Assembly (NCBI RefSeq): GCF_001605725.1
Contig: NZ_CP011530.1
Coordinates: 62,001 to 126,000 of the forward strand
Direction of reading: 5' to 3'
From: Mycobacteroides immunogenum
Lineage (GTDB): Bacteria > Actinomycetota > Actinomycetes > Mycobacteriales > Mycobacteriaceae
DNA: 64,000 nucleotides
The notes beneath the pieces were generated by a model that was given only the letters and a program-made list of their open reading frames with translations, had not been told where the DNA came from and ran no database searches. Shown one piece after another: positions 42,620 through 52,559 of this stretch; position 1 is the first letter of the stretch, and every line of letters begins with the position of its first letter. The position numbers and the translations under genes were made by a program.

Positions 42620-43117
42620 TCAGGCGGTCGGGGCTCCGGCGACGCGACGATTGCCGCCGTTGCGCACCTGCCATAACCGGTAGACGTCGACCGCGTCATC
42701 GCGGGATTCGTGGCGCATGGGCAGCCGCCGCTGATCCCAGGGTTTGGCGAACTCGTCGTAGAAGGTGTTGAGCTCGAAGTACTTTCGATCATCAACGTAG
42801 TGCGGCTGGTAGGCATCGCGGGTAGTCAGGAAGACGACTTCATCGGGCGAGCAGTAGTAGAGCGCGCCGAGACACATGGGGCACGGCAGGGCCAGGATGT
42901 AAATGGTGCTGCCGGCCAGATGTTCGGTGCCCAGCGTGGTGCACGCGTCGCGGATGGCCAGGATCTCCGCGTGGGCGGTGGGATCGCTGGTCTGGGCGAC
43001 CTTGTTCGGGCTTTCGGCGAGAATTGCGCCGTCCTTCACGATGACGGTGGCGAAGGGCCGGCCGCCCTCTTCGACGTTGCGGCGCGCCAGATCAATGGTG
43101 CGTTGTGCGAAATCCAT
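42620..43117 (-). CDS. Nucleoside/guanine deaminase-like enzyme
   Basis: 165 residues of the cytidine/deoxycytidylate deaminase superfamily: zinc motifs HAEILAIRDA and PCPMCLGA. The size and the tail (DDRKYFELNTFYDEFAKPW) resemble tRNA-adenosine/guanine-deaminase-type proteins. It follows cynS on the same strand, and a cytosine-deaminase-like gene is nearby, so a role in nitrogen salvage from bases is likely. Confidence 0.82.
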   Translation of the reverse strand: MDFAQRTIDLARRNVEEGGRPFATVIVKDGAILAESPNKVAQTSDPTAHAEILAIRDACTTLGTEHLAGSTIYILALPCPMCLGALYYCSPDEVVFLTTRDAYQPHYVDDRKYFELNTFYDEFAKPWDQRRLPMRHESRDDAVDVYRLWQVRNGGNRRVAGAPTA

Positions 43118-43154
43118 GAGAATTCCTTATGTGGGACAGAATGATTGGGTGTGA

Positions 43155-43625
43155 TCAGAACGGCACAGTCGGTAGGTATTTGCCGTCCAGGGTGATCACC
43201 GCGCGGTGGCCTCCGTCCGGGTCGGGTACTTTCTGTACGTCCAGTTTGAAGTTGATGGCGCTGATGATGCCGTCGCCGAACTGCTCGTGGATGAGCGCCT
43301 TCAAGGTGGTGCCGTACACCTGGATCATCTCGTAGAACCGGTAGATCGTTGGATCTGTCGGCACACCACCGGGAATCGAGCCGCGGGTCGGGATCGTCTG
43401 CAGCAGCGACGATGCGTCGTCGCCGAGACCGAGAAGACCGGCTACGGCATCGGCGGCCTGCTTCGGCAGGGGATGCTGGCCGAGAACGGCCGCGGTGACG
43501 AAGGCGGGTGAATAGCCGGCAGCATCAGCGATCTGCTGCCAGCTGAGGTCCTTGGCGACTTTGGCCTCGACGGCGGCGATGGCCAATTCCTCGCGACCGG
43601 TGGGATCCAATTGCGCGTGCACCAT
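43155..43625 (-). CDS. cynS: Cyanase (cyanate hydratase)
   Basis: Converts cyanate and bicarbonate to ammonia and carbon dioxide. The ATG at 43625 gives 156 residues, the same as E. coli CynS, and puts the catalytic residues at the same positions: Arg96 and Glu99 (IYRFYEM) and Ser122 (GIISAINF). An ATG at 43634 is less likely. N-terminal POU-like helical domain is intact. Lies downstream of a CynR-like gene. Confidence 0.95.
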   Translation of the reverse strand: MVHAQLDPTGREELAIAAVEAKVAKDLSWQQIADAAGYSPAFVTAAVLGQHPLPKQAADAVAGLLGLGDDASSLLQTIPTRGSIPGGVPTDPTIYRFYEMIQVYGTTLKALIHEQFGDGIISAINFKLDVQKVPDPDGGHRAVITLDGKYLPTVPF

Positions 43626-43737
43626 GGTGCTCATTCCTCTCGAAGGCGGGATGTCGGCGGGCAGTCGTCCGGGTGGATACGGCTGCCGCCCGCAACTCCA
43701 GAATGAATCACCTGCTGCTATAGCGTCCAATACCTGC

Positions 43738-43761
43738 TTGCAATAGCTTCGATTGGTGCAA
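43738..43761. promoter_or_regulatory. Candidate LysR/CynR binding site upstream of cynS
   Basis: TTGCA (43738-43742) and TGCAA (43757-43761) form an interrupted dyad between cynR and cynS. LysR proteins bind such sites, but the fit is by eye only. Confidence 0.35.
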
Positions 43762-43776
43762 CGAATAGTTATGGGC

Positions 43777-44670
43777 TCAGTAGCCGTGGGCGGCTTCGCG
43801 GACAACGTCCGCGAACGCGCGCGCCGCAGCCGAGTGATAGGCGGTATCGCGGCGAAGTAACTCCACCGTCCGGGTGGGCAGCGGAGGTGACAGCGACACC
43901 AGGTGCAGATCGGGGTGTTCGTGCGCGATCGCGTCGGGTAGCACGGTGGCCAGGGCGCCACGTCTGACGAATTCCAGGAGTGCGCTGATCGAGTTGGCTT
44001 CGACGGCGATGTAGGGCGCCACTTCGAGCCCGGTGAAATAGGCGTCGATGTCCTGTCGCGTCGCGAAGTCCGTGCTGAGCAGGCCCAGCGCTTCACGCGA
44101 GAGCTGGCGCACGGGCAGCGATCCGCGCCGCGCCGCCAGTCGATGATTCGAGCCGACCACCAGCCGCAGGGTTTCCGTGAACAGCGCCTGGTGCTCGATA
44201 CCCGAGGGGTGTGCGCCCGAGAAGGCGATGCCGAGGTCGAGACGATCGGCGAGTAGATCGGATTCGATGCGTTCCTGGGTTGTCTCCCGCACCGAGAGGG
44301 TGATGCCCGGATGCGCGGCGCGAAAGCGATGTACCAGTGGGCCAATGAAATACGTGGTGAAGGTGGGGGTCATGGCGATGCGCAGATGTCCGCGGGACAG
44401 GTCCTGGACATCGTGGACCGCCCGCTCGCCGGCATCCAGATCGCGCAGAGCCAGACGCGCGTGATGTGCGTAGGCCTCGCCGGCGTCGGTCAGCCGAATG
44501 GAGCGGCCCGAGCGGTCGAGCAGGATGACGCCGAGCGCGCGCTCTAGCTGTTTGATCTGCTGGGAGAGCGTTGGCTGGGAGATATGTAGTGACTCGGCCG
44601 CACGGGTGAAGTTCGCGTGATCTGCCACCGCCAGCAGGTACCGGATGTGGCGCAGCTCCATCGCCGTCAC
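43777..44670 (-). CDS. cynR: LysR-family regulator, CynR-like
   Basis: 297 residues. [44 protein letters not shown], followed by [16 protein letters not shown], very similar to E. coli CynR. The C-terminal LysR substrate domain is complete. A GTG at 44670 and an ATG at 44661 are both possible. Directly upstream of cynS on the same strand and divergent from the amidohydrolase gene, so it may control both. Confidence 0.85.
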   Translation of the reverse strand: MTAMELRHIRYLLAVADHANFTRAAESLHISQPTLSQQIKQLERALGVILLDRSGRSIRLTDAGEAYAHHARLALRDLDAGERAVHDVQDLSRGHLRIAMTPTFTTYFIGPLVHRFRAAHPGITLSVRETTQERIESDLLADRLDLGIAFSGAHPSGIEHQALFTETLRLVVGSNHRLAARRGSLPVRQLSREALGLLSTDFATRQDIDAYFTGLEVAPYIAVEANSISALLEFVRRGALATVLPDAIAHEHPDLHLVSLSPPLPTRTVELLRRDTAYHSAAARAFADVVREAAHGY

Positions 44671-44788
44671 TATAGAGCGTCATAGGTGAGATCAATCGCG
44701 ATCATCGAAAGCATGTCTTGGACACTATGGACGTCACTGGGCATCGTGGAGTGACCGGACCGCCCGGAAGACAAGCACCCGAATCGAG

Positions 44789-46009
44789 ATGACGACGATG
44801 AGTTACCCCGACCGCTTGGTCGACGCCCTGTTAGCCGACGGCCGTCGGGTTGACCTGGCCCTGCGCGACGGGCGTATCACCGCGATCGACGATCATCGTC
44901 CGCACGTCGGTCCGCTGTCCGCCAGTGTGATCGATTGTCAGGGAGCATTGGTGCTACCCGCATTTGTCGATGGGCACTGCCATCTCGATAAGACCTTTCT
45001 GGGTGCGCCGTGGCAGCCGCATCGCACGGCAGGGACGCTGCGTGAACGGATCGCCAACGAGAAGTCGCTGCGCGCACAGATCGGGGTGCCGGTCACCGAG
45101 CGGGCCACGGCATTGGCGAACCGGATGGTGGAGCTCGGTACCGGTCACATCCGGTCGCACGTGGACATCGACCCGGAGAACGGCCTGGCCGGCTTGTATG
45201 CGCTGTTGGAAGTTCGTGCGGCGCTGCGGGACCGGATCTCAATCCAACTGGTGGCCTTTCCGCAGAGCGGAGTGGTGACCGCCCCCGGGGTCGCGGACCT
45301 GCTCGACGCCGCGCTCGCAGAAGGTGCCGACCTGATCGGCGGGCTGGACCCGGCCGGATTTGACGGGGATGTCGACGGCCAGCTGGATGTCGTTTTCGGG
45401 CTCGCGGATCGGCATGGCGCCGGTGTGGATATTCACCTGCATGACCCCGGCACGGAAGGTACGGAGCAACTGCGTGCCATCGCCGACCGGACCCGCACGC
45501 TGGGCCTGGGTGGCGCGGTGACCGTGAGTCACGCCTACGCGCTGGGCCAGGTGGATGCCGACGAGTTGGACAGGACCGCGTCCGCGCTCGCTGCTGCGGG
45601 GGTGGCCATCATGACCAACGGCCCCGCGGGCACCATGCCGCCGGTGCTGCGTTTGCGCCAACACGGTGTGCGGGTGTTCGCGGGTTCGGACAACATTCAG
45701 GACGCGTGGTGGCCATACGGCACCGGCGACATGCTGGAGCGGGCCACCATCATCGGGCTTGAGGGCGGACTGATGACGGACGAGGAACTCAACCAGATCG
45801 GGTCATTGATCACCGACTCGGCGGCGGCCGCGCTGGGGATAGCCGACTACGGAGTTCATTCAGGGGGCAGAGCGGACCTGGTGGTGGTTGCCGCGCGCAG
45901 CATGCCTGAAGCGGTCGCCGCGCACCCCGAACGGCGGTGGGTACTGCACGGTGGTCGCGTGGTCGGCGGGTCGTGCTGGTATGCCGGTTCGATCAGCGAG
46001 CGGCGTTGA
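44789..46009 (+). CDS. codA: Cytosine deaminase-like amidohydrolase
   Basis: 406 residues. Metal motifs DGHCHLDKTF (HxH-type) near residue 61, HVDIDP, DIHLHDPG, VSHAYALG and GSDNIQD fit the CodA/N-isopropylammelide amidohydrolase branch. It probably hydrolyses cytosine or a triazine-like amide. Divergent from cynR; the pairing of cyanase and amidohydrolases suits triazine or pyrimidine breakdown. 3' end overlaps hrpA by 17 bases, convergent. Confidence 0.8.
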   Translation: MTTMSYPDRLVDALLADGRRVDLALRDGRITAIDDHRPHVGPLSASVIDCQGALVLPAFVDGHCHLDKTFLGAPWQPHRTAGTLRERIANEKSLRAQIGVPVTERATALANRMVELGTGHIRSHVDIDPENGLAGLYALLEVRAALRDRISIQLVAFPQSGVVTAPGVADLLDAALAEGADLIGGLDPAGFDGDVDGQLDVVFGLADRHGAGVDIHLHDPGTEGTEQLRAIADRTRTLGLGGAVTVSHAYALGQVDADELDRTASALAAAGVAIMTNGPAGTMPPVLRLRQHGVRVFAGSDNIQDAWWPYGTGDMLERATIIGLEGGLMTDEELNQIGSLITDSAAAALGIADYGVHSGGRADLVVVAARSMPEAVAAHPERRWVLHGGRVVGGSCWYAGSISERR

Positions 46010-49000
46010 TCGCCTTGAGGATGCGCTGCTCGCTGACCGCGCGTGCGGTCCCGAGTTGCTGAGCCCACAGGCTCACCCGTAATTCTTCGATGAACCACGC
46101 GATATCCCGGATGGCGGGGTCGTCGGACCGCCCGGCGGGCAGATCGCGCAGGAGATCGTCATAGGCGTCCTCGACGGCATGGACACGGTGCATCCGTTCG
46201 CGGTCCGCCTCCACTCCCTGTGGCAGGCGTTCCAGCCGTTTACCGATGCCGCCGACGTAGCGTGCGAGGTCGGCCAGCCGCGTCGCCCCGGTCGCCGCGA
46301 CGAAGCCGGCCTCCAGCAGCCGGTCGAGCTGATCGCGCATATCGGAAAGCGCGTCGTGTTGCGCCGCAGGTGCCTTCGAGGGCAGCGCCACCTGAACCTC
46401 GCTCCAGGCCGTCACCACCTTTTCGGCGCGGCGCATGATGTCGAGGGTGGTGGCCGCCAGACTCTGAGCGGTCCGATCACGTAGCGCCGTGAACTCCGTG
46501 CGGGACCACACGGGCGTGGGTGCCAGCAGATCGACGGCAGCATCGGCGCAGTCATCCAGCAGCGCGGGCAGCGAGCCATCAGGATTCGACGAGAGCAGCA
46601 GACGCGCGCGCGGGTCGAGGCCCCGTTCCACCGTTTTCATGGGAGAGGGAATCGACAAGCGCAGCAGGCGCCGGGTGCCGGCCGTCATGGCTGCCCGTTG
46701 CTCGGCCTCGGTGGCGAATACGTGGATGTCCACCGAGGTGACCGCGTCCACCAGCGCGGGGTATCCGCGTACGGTGTGGCCGCCGCTGAGTTCTTCGACG
46801 GTGCGCGGCAATTCGGGGAGATCCTCGGGCCACGCGCGTAAACCGCTGCGCTCCCACTCCCCTGCCACCGCGGCGGCCACGGCCTGACGGGTGGAACCGG
46901 CAAGCCGCTGCTGCAGCACGTCCAAATTCTTGTCGCGCGCCACTTCGGTGCCGTCGGCGGATTCGACGACAAAGGTCATGCGCAGATGCGGGGGAATTTT
47001 GTCCAGGTCGAAAGCATCGGTGGGTACGCGAATGCCACTGAGCCGGTGTAGTTCCCGCCCTAGCGCGTAGACCAGCGGCTCGGCCTCGGGCTCAAGGTTC
47101 GCGAGTACTGCGCGGGCGGTGTCGGGGGCGGGAACGAAGTTGCGGCGCAGGTCCTTTGGAAGGGACCGAATGAGCGCGGTGACCAACTCCTCACGCAAAG
47201 CCGGTACATGCCAGGCGAACTCGTCACCACCGAGGCGTGCCAGTACTTCCACCGGGATGTGTACCGATACCCCGTCGTCGGCCGCGCCGGGTTCGAAGCG
47301 ATAGGTCACAGGTAGTGCGACATCCCCCGCGCGCCAGGTATCGGGCATGTCGGCACCCGCATCCGAGGTACGCAGCAGGTCGTCGCGGGTGAACGTCAGC
47401 AGCTCCGGCGTCTGATGCCGCTGTTTGCGCCACCACGCATCGAAATGTCGTGCCGACACCGCCTCTTCCGGTATCCGCGCCGCGTAGAGGGCGTAGATCT
47501 CGTCGTCACCCACCAGCAGATCGCGCCGGCGCGCTTTGTCCTCAAGCTCGGAGAGCTCCTGCAGCAGCCGTGCGTTGTCACGCAGAAAGTGATGCTTGCT
47601 CTGCCAGTCGCCCTCTACGAGGGCATGCCGGATGAACAGTTCGCGGGCCAGCTCGGGGTCGACTTGTGCGTAGCCGACCCGGCGACGCGGCACCAGCGGT
47701 AGACCGTAGAGGGTGACCCGTTCGAAGGCCATCACGGCTCCGCGCTCGGCGTCCCAGTGCGGCTCGCTGTAGGTGCGTTGCACCAGATCGCCGGCGATCC
47801 GCTCCACTGACTGCGGCTCGACTCGGGCGGCGATCCGGCCGAATAGCCGGCTGGTCTCCACCAGGTCGGCCACCACCACCCAGCGCGGCGGCTTCTTGGT
47901 CAGTACCGAACCGGGCGCGAGCACGAATTTGGTATTGCGCGCCCCGGAGTAGTCACGGGTATCGCCCTCGCGCAGTCCAATGTGTGAGAGCAGACCGGCG
48001 ACGAGTGCGGCATGGACCGCGCCCGGGTCCGCGCTGTCTCCCGACTCCCGGATGCCGAGATCGCGTGCGATGCTGCGCAATTGACCCACCAGATCCTGCC
48101 ATTCGCGGATGCGCAGGTAGTGTAGGAACTCGTCGCGGCACATGCGCCGAAACGCGCTGCCCGACAGCTGACTTCGCTGATCCTGGAGATATCGCCAGAG
48201 GTTCAGATAGGCGGTGAAATCGGAGTGGTCGTCGGCGAATCGGGCATGTTTTTGCCGGGCTGCTTCCTCCCGGTCTGCCGGGCGCTCCCGCGGATCGGGA
48301 ATCGACAGGGCCGCCGCGAGCACCAGAATCTCCCCGACACAGCCCTCGGCGTCGGCCTGCAGGATCATCCGGCCTATTCGGGGGTCAAGGGGCAACCGCG
48401 CCAGTCGGCGCCCGAGGTCGGTAATGGTGCCGTCGGTGCTGAAGGCGCCGAGTTCCTGCAGCAGCTGCACACCATCGCGGATGCTGCGCTTGTCGGGCGG
48501 ATCCAAGAACGGGAAGTTCTCGATATCGCCGAGCTGCAGTGCCGCCATTTGCAGGATCACGGCGGCCAGGTTGGTGCGCAGAATCTCCGGATCGGTGTAG
48601 CGGGGCCGAGCCTCGAAGTCCTGCTCGGAGTACAACCGGATACAGATACCGGGCGCGGTCCGCCCCGAGCGGCCAGATCGCTGCGCGGCCGATGCTTGTG
48701 AGATGGGCTCGATGGGTAGGCGCTGCACCTTGGTGCGGCGGCTGTAGCGGGAGATACGTGCGGTGCCGGGGTCGATGACGTACCGGATGCCCGGGACCGT
48801 CAGCGAGGTCTCGGCGACGTTGGTGGCCAGCACCACCCGCCTGCCGGTGTGGGGTGCAAAGACCTTGTGTTGCTCGGCGGTTGGTAGCCGGGCGTACAGC
48901 GGGAGCACCTCGGTATTGCGGAACGCGCCGCGCAAAGTCTCGGCGGTATCGCGGATCTCGCGTTCGCCGGACAGGAACACCAGTACATCTCCGGGCGGTT

Positions 49001-49895
49001 CGCTCTCCAGCTCGCGCACCGCGTCGGCGATTGCCTCGGTCTGGTCGCGCAGCTCGGTGCGGACGATCTCGTGATCGGGGTCGTCGGGCTCCTCCGCGGT
49101 GTTGGTACCGGCACCGCCGGGAACCGGGACTTCCAGGGGCCGGTAGCGAATCTCCACCGGGTAAGTGCGGCCCGATACCTCCACGATGGGCGCGTCGCCG
49201 AAATGTGCCGAAAAGCGTTGGGGTTCAATGGTAGCCGAGGTAACAATGACCTTCAGGTCGGGCCGCCGCGGCAGGAGTTCACGGAGATAGCCGAGGAGAA
49301 AGTCGATATTGAGGCTGCGCTCGTGTGCCTCGTCGAGGATGAGTGTGTCGTAGCGCAGTAGCCGGCGGTCACGTTGGATCTCGGCCAGCAGGATGCCATC
49401 GGTCATGAGCTTGACCAGGGTGCGATCACTGGCCTGGTCGGTGAATCTGACTGTGTATCCCACGGTCTCACCGAGTGGCGTGCCCAGCTCTTCGGCGATG
49501 CGCTCGGCGACGGTGCGTGCGGCGAGCCTGCGGGGCTGGGTGTGGCCGATGGTGCCGCGGATTCCGCGACCCAAGTCCAGGCAGATCTTGGGCAGCTGCG
49601 TGGTCTTCCCCGAGCCCGTCGCGCCCGCCACGACGACGACCTGGTGTGCGGAGATGGCCCGGGCGAGTTCTTCGCGGTGCTCGCTGACCGGCAGATCCGG
49701 ATAGGTGATCGCTGGCACGGCCGCGGTGCGGGTGGCCACCAGGGCCTCGGCCACCGTGAGCTGCTCGGCCAGCTTCGCCAGCGCGTCGGGGTTTGTGTCA
49801 CGCTGATTCTTCAGGCGCCGTCCCAGGCGGGCAGCGTCGCGAATGGTCAAACCGTCGAGGCGCGCGCGCAGCTCGGCACGGGACAATTCGGACAC
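45993..49895 (-). CDS. hrpA: HrpA, DEAH-box ATP-dependent RNA helicase
   Basis: 1300 residues, the same size as E. coli HrpA. Walker A GATGSGKT (91-98), DEAH at 188-191 (LILDEAHERS), SATI motif, SGEREIRDTAETL and RSGRTAPGICIRLY, then the helicase-associated HA2 and DUF3418 C-terminal regions. Start chosen as the GTG at 49895 (LSRAELRARLDG); an upstream extension to 50105 would run through the divergent SDR promoter and gene. Works in RNA processing or ribosome rescue. Confidence 0.93.
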   Translation of the reverse strand: MSELSRAELRARLDGLTIRDAARLGRRLKNQRDTNPDALAKLAEQLTVAEALVATRTAAVPAITYPDLPVSEHREELARAISAHQVVVVAGATGSGKTTQLPKICLDLGRGIRGTIGHTQPRRLAARTVAERIAEELGTPLGETVGYTVRFTDQASDRTLVKLMTDGILLAEIQRDRRLLRYDTLILDEAHERSLNIDFLLGYLRELLPRRPDLKVIVTSATIEPQRFSAHFGDAPIVEVSGRTYPVEIRYRPLEVPVPGGAGTNTAEEPDDPDHEIVRTELRDQTEAIADAVRELESEPPGDVLVFLSGEREIRDTAETLRGAFRNTEVLPLYARLPTAEQHKVFAPHTGRRVVLATNVAETSLTVPGIRYVIDPGTARISRYSRRTKVQRLPIEPISQASAAQRSGRSGRTAPGICIRLYSEQDFEARPRYTDPEILRTNLAAVILQMAALQLGDIENFPFLDPPDKRSIRDGVQLLQELGAFSTDGTITDLGRRLARLPLDPRIGRMILQADAEGCVGEILVLAAALSIPDPRERPADREEAARQKHARFADDHSDFTAYLNLWRYLQDQRSQLSGSAFRRMCRDEFLHYLRIREWQDLVGQLRSIARDLGIRESGDSADPGAVHAALVAGLLSHIGLREGDTRDYSGARNTKFVLAPGSVLTKKPPRWVVVADLVETSRLFGRIAARVEPQSVERIAGDLVQRTYSEPHWDAERGAVMAFERVTLYGLPLVPRRRVGYAQVDPELARELFIRHALVEGDWQSKHHFLRDNARLLQELSELEDKARRRDLLVGDDEIYALYAARIPEEAVSARHFDAWWRKQRHQTPELLTFTRDDLLRTSDAGADMPDTWRAGDVALPVTYRFEPGAADDGVSVHIPVEVLARLGGDEFAWHVPALREELVTALIRSLPKDLRRNFVPAPDTARAVLANLEPEAEPLVYALGRELHRLSGIRVPTDAFDLDKIPPHLRMTFVVESADGTEVARDKNLDVLQQRLAGSTRQAVAAAVAGEWERSGLRAWPEDLPELPRTVEELSGGHTVRGYPALVDAVTSVDIHVFATEAEQRAAMTAGTRRLLRLSIPSPMKTVERGLDPRARLLLSSNPDGSLPALLDDCADAAVDLLAPTPVWSRTEFTALRDRTAQSLAATTLDIMRRAEKVVTAWSEVQVALPSKAPAAQHDALSDMRDQLDRLLEAGFVAATGATRLADLARYVGGIGKRLERLPQGVEADRERMHRVHAVEDAYDDLLRDLPAGRSDDPAIRDIAWFIEELRVSLWAQQLGTARAVSEQRILKAINAAR

Positions 49896-49931
49896 TCCAG
49901 CAAGGATAGGCGGTCGGGTAGCTTCGCCGAC

Positions 49932-50669
49932 GTGACAGGGTTCTTGGCGGGTGACGCATTTACCGGCCGCACCGTGGTGCTGATCGGAGGGGGTACCGGT
50001 ATCGGCTTGCGTGTGGCCCGACTGGTGACTGCGGCGGGTGGGGACGTGGTGCTGGGCGGACGGACCGCGGCAACGCTGGCCGCGGCCGCAGATGAATTGG
50101 GGCACAGGGCACGTTGGTATCGGGTGGACACCTCACATCAACCCAGTGTCGATGAGTTCTTCGACCAGATCGACGGGGTGCACGGGTTGCTCACCACGGC
50201 GGCGACCTACGTGACCGGTTCGATCGCTGAGCTTTCCGTCGAAGAGGCCGCCACACCTTTCGAGTCGAAATTCTGGGGTCAGTACCGGGTGGTGAAGTCG
50301 GCGCTACCGAAGCTGGCCACCGACGCCTCGGTGGTCCTGGTATCGGGGGCCGCCAGCGTCCGGCCCGCTGGAAACGCGCCGGCCTACGTCGCGGCGAACG
50401 CGGCCATCGAAGGTTTGGCGCGCGGGCTGGCCCTGGAGCTGGCGCCCATCCGCGTCAACGCGCTCTCCCCCGGCACGGTAGACGGGCACCTATGGAGCCA
50501 GCGGGCACCCGAGGTGCGCCGACAGGCCTTCGAGCACATCTCCGCGGCCGCCACGCTGGGCCGCCCGGTCACGGAAGCTGAAGTGGCGCAGGCCGCGGTC
50601 TACCTACTGCTCAACACCGGCACCACCGGATCAACGCTGTATACCGACGGGGGCTACGCGTTGCGCTAG
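49932..50669 (+). CDS. Short-chain dehydrogenase-like protein lacking the catalytic Lys
   Basis: 245 residues from the GTG at 49932. Cofactor motif IGGGTGIG, then LTTAATY (NNAG position), VVLVSGAAS with a Ser, and YVAANAA where the SDR active site is normally YxxxK; the codon AAC makes it Asn. C-terminus NALSPGTVDG and TGSTLYTDGGYAL are standard. May be a non-classical or inactive reductase. Divergent from hrpA with only 36 bp between starts. Confidence 0.85.
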   Translation: MTGFLAGDAFTGRTVVLIGGGTGIGLRVARLVTAAGGDVVLGGRTAATLAAAADELGHRARWYRVDTSHQPSVDEFFDQIDGVHGLLTTAATYVTGSIAELSVEEAATPFESKFWGQYRVVKSALPKLATDASVVLVSGAASVRPAGNAPAYVAANAAIEGLARGLALELAPIRVNALSPGTVDGHLWSQRAPEVRRQAFEHISAAATLGRPVTEAEVAQAAVYLLLNTGTTGSTLYTDGGYALR

Positions 50670-51874
50670 ACGCTCCAGGCGCTGGCTAGGCCCGCGGAGA
50701 CCGAAGCCGCCGCCGTCAACAAGCCGTGCCAGGTCTCCGGCTGCAATTGCTGAATATCCAGCGGGCCTGCCGTCGCGATATGCGGGTCATACGGCACGGC
50801 CACGATGTGGTTGGGTGAGATCCACCGGTGGAATCGGGCCACCATCGCGGCGACCAGCCGCTCGGAGTTCCTGCGGTCCTCGCGATTGTCGTAGCCGCGA
50901 ACATGGTTGATCACCACCACCATTCGCGGGATGAGGTACTCGTAGCCCTCGGCAATCAGCCATTCGATGGCGCGCACCGCGCCCTCGGCGCCGACCGGTG
51001 TGGCGGCCGCCACCAGCACCACACCGTTGGCGCACCGCAGCACGCCGGGCATCACTGGATGCCAGAAGTCCACGCCGGTGTCGGTGATGAGCAGACTGTA
51101 GAGCCGCTGCAGCCGGTGGTGAGCCTGGGTGTAGATCTCGGCATTCAGTTCGCCGCGGGGGCGCACCGAATGGGAGTTGGCGGCAAGCACATCCAGGCCG
51201 GTCTCGGAGTTCTGGCCGACGAAGAAGCGTAGATCGAAATTGCGTTCCGGCTCGTGCTGCGCCAGCACGTCGGCGAAGGTGGATGAAGCCGACGGGTCGA
51301 TCCAGGAAGCCAGGTTGGCCGACTGGCCGGGGTCGGCGTCGGTGGCCAGCACCATGTCCTTGCGGCGCAGTTCGGAAAGCACGGAGCCGAGCGCGGCGGT
51401 CATCATCGTCTTGCCGACGCCACCGTTGCCGCCCAGCACCGCCAGAGAGTGAATACCGCGCCACGGGCTGCGCACCACGGCGGTGAGCTCTCGCAGCTCA
51501 GCCTCTTCCCGGGACTCACCCGGATTGATCACGCCAAAACTGCCGCGGTACACCCATTTACGCCAGCCGACGGATGCGGGGCGCCGTGGCGTGGGCAGAA
51601 TCTCGGATCGAAGCTGCGCCCCGAGTGCGTCGCCGATGGCCGGTGGTAGATCGACAAGGGGATCATGCGGGGGTACCGCGTCGACAATCGAGAGCGGCCC
51701 GCGCGGTGGCATAGGGAACGGCAGCAGCTCGGGTTGGGCCTGCTGCTGTTGTGTGGCGGCTTCGGCGCGTTGCCGTTTGGCGTGCGCGCCCAGTTTGATG
51801 GGGATGATGGGACCGGTCCGGTCGAGGATTTCGTCCTCGGAGCCGTCCGCCACAGAATCGTTGGGCGCACTCAC
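50666..51874 (-). CDS. ParA/MinD-like ATPase with Pro-rich N-terminus
   Basis: 402 residues from the GTG at 51874 (GGAGAAGGAG ribosome site). Residues 1-100 are Pro/Gln-rich; the deviant Walker A GGNGGVGKT is at 148-156, followed by LATDADPGQSANLASWI and LLITDTGVDF. Resembles mycobacterial MinD-like proteins of the EspI/Rv3876 kind linked to ESX systems, though no esx gene is next to it. Stop codons of this gene and the SDR share one CTAG. Confidence 0.82.
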   Translation of the reverse strand: MSAPNDSVADGSEDEILDRTGPIIPIKLGAHAKRQRAEAATQQQQAQPELLPFPMPPRGPLSIVDAVPPHDPLVDLPPAIGDALGAQLRSEILPTPRRPASVGWRKWVYRGSFGVINPGESREEAELRELTAVVRSPWRGIHSLAVLGGNGGVGKTMMTAALGSVLSELRRKDMVLATDADPGQSANLASWIDPSASSTFADVLAQHEPERNFDLRFFVGQNSETGLDVLAANSHSVRPRGELNAEIYTQAHHRLQRLYSLLITDTGVDFWHPVMPGVLRCANGVVLVAAATPVGAEGAVRAIEWLIAEGYEYLIPRMVVVINHVRGYDNREDRRNSERLVAAMVARFHRWISPNHIVAVPYDPHIATAGPLDIQQLQPETWHGLLTAAASVSAGLASAWSV

Positions 51875-52070
51875 GACAATCTCCTTCTCCACCAGAAGCC
51901 GTCTGGCCCCAGCGTTCCGCCAGTTTCGTCCTGCATCGCGGGCAGTATGCGTCCCGTCGCATACGCAGTCTCTTATGCCCCGTGCGTGGTTGGCGAGGTC
52001 CGTTACCCACCCGTGTCTGAATCGGCACCAAATGGGATGAGGTTGGTACGCACTCGGTATCGCCCGCTCA

Positions 52071-52385
52071 TCAGCAGGTGACATCCACGTACATGGTCCG
52101 GGTGGTCGTGGTGGTGGTGAAGACACCCGGCCGCTTGTTGCTCGGAAGACCGTAGTCGGAGCGAACGGTGGTCTGTCCGGGACGGACGCTGCTGGCCGTG
52201 CACTGGGTGAGAGCCTTGGATCCGGTCTTGCTGACGATCACGCTGTACCCCTGCGACTGCAACTCGCTGATCGTCTGCTGGGCGTTGGAGCCGTCGGACT
52301 GGGCGGCCGCGGCACCGACGGCGAACCCGAACGGTGCCAGTGCGAGCGCGGCGGCGGCAGTTCCGGCGATGAGGTACTTCTTCAT
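52071..52385 (-). CDS. Small secreted protein
   Basis: 104 residues: signal peptide MKKYLIAGTAAAALALAPFG ending AAAA-Q, then a compact domain (ISELQSQGYSVIVSKTG; two cysteines TQCTAS and DVTC) of a kind common in mycobacteria. A strong ribosome site (AGGAGAAATC) precedes the ATG. Divergent from the response regulator. Confidence 0.8.
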   Translation of the reverse strand: MKKYLIAGTAAAALALAPFGFAVGAAAAQSDGSNAQQTISELQSQGYSVIVSKTGSKALTQCTASSVRPGQTTVRSDYGLPSNKRPGVFTTTTTTRTMYVDVTC

Positions 52386-52508
52386 GATTTCTCCTGTGCC
52401 AGTTGAATTTTGAGGCTGATCACCGGGTTGCTTGGTGATACTTCAACGATGCGGCGGCGGAGCCGGAAAGTCTGTCGGGTGACCGGTGGATACGGGGGAG
52501 GATCTTGA

Positions 52509-52528
52509 TGTCCCCCAATTGGGGGACA
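52509..52528. promoter_or_regulatory. 20-bp perfect palindrome upstream of the response regulator
   Basis: TGTCCCCCAATTGGGGGACA is fully self-complementary and ends 31 bp before the ATG at 52560. Likely a binding site for a dimeric regulator, most simply the NarL/LuxR-type response regulator encoded next to it. Confidence 0.65.
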
Positions 52529-52559
52529 CGCGTGGATTTGGCGTGCCAAGCTTGCGTTT

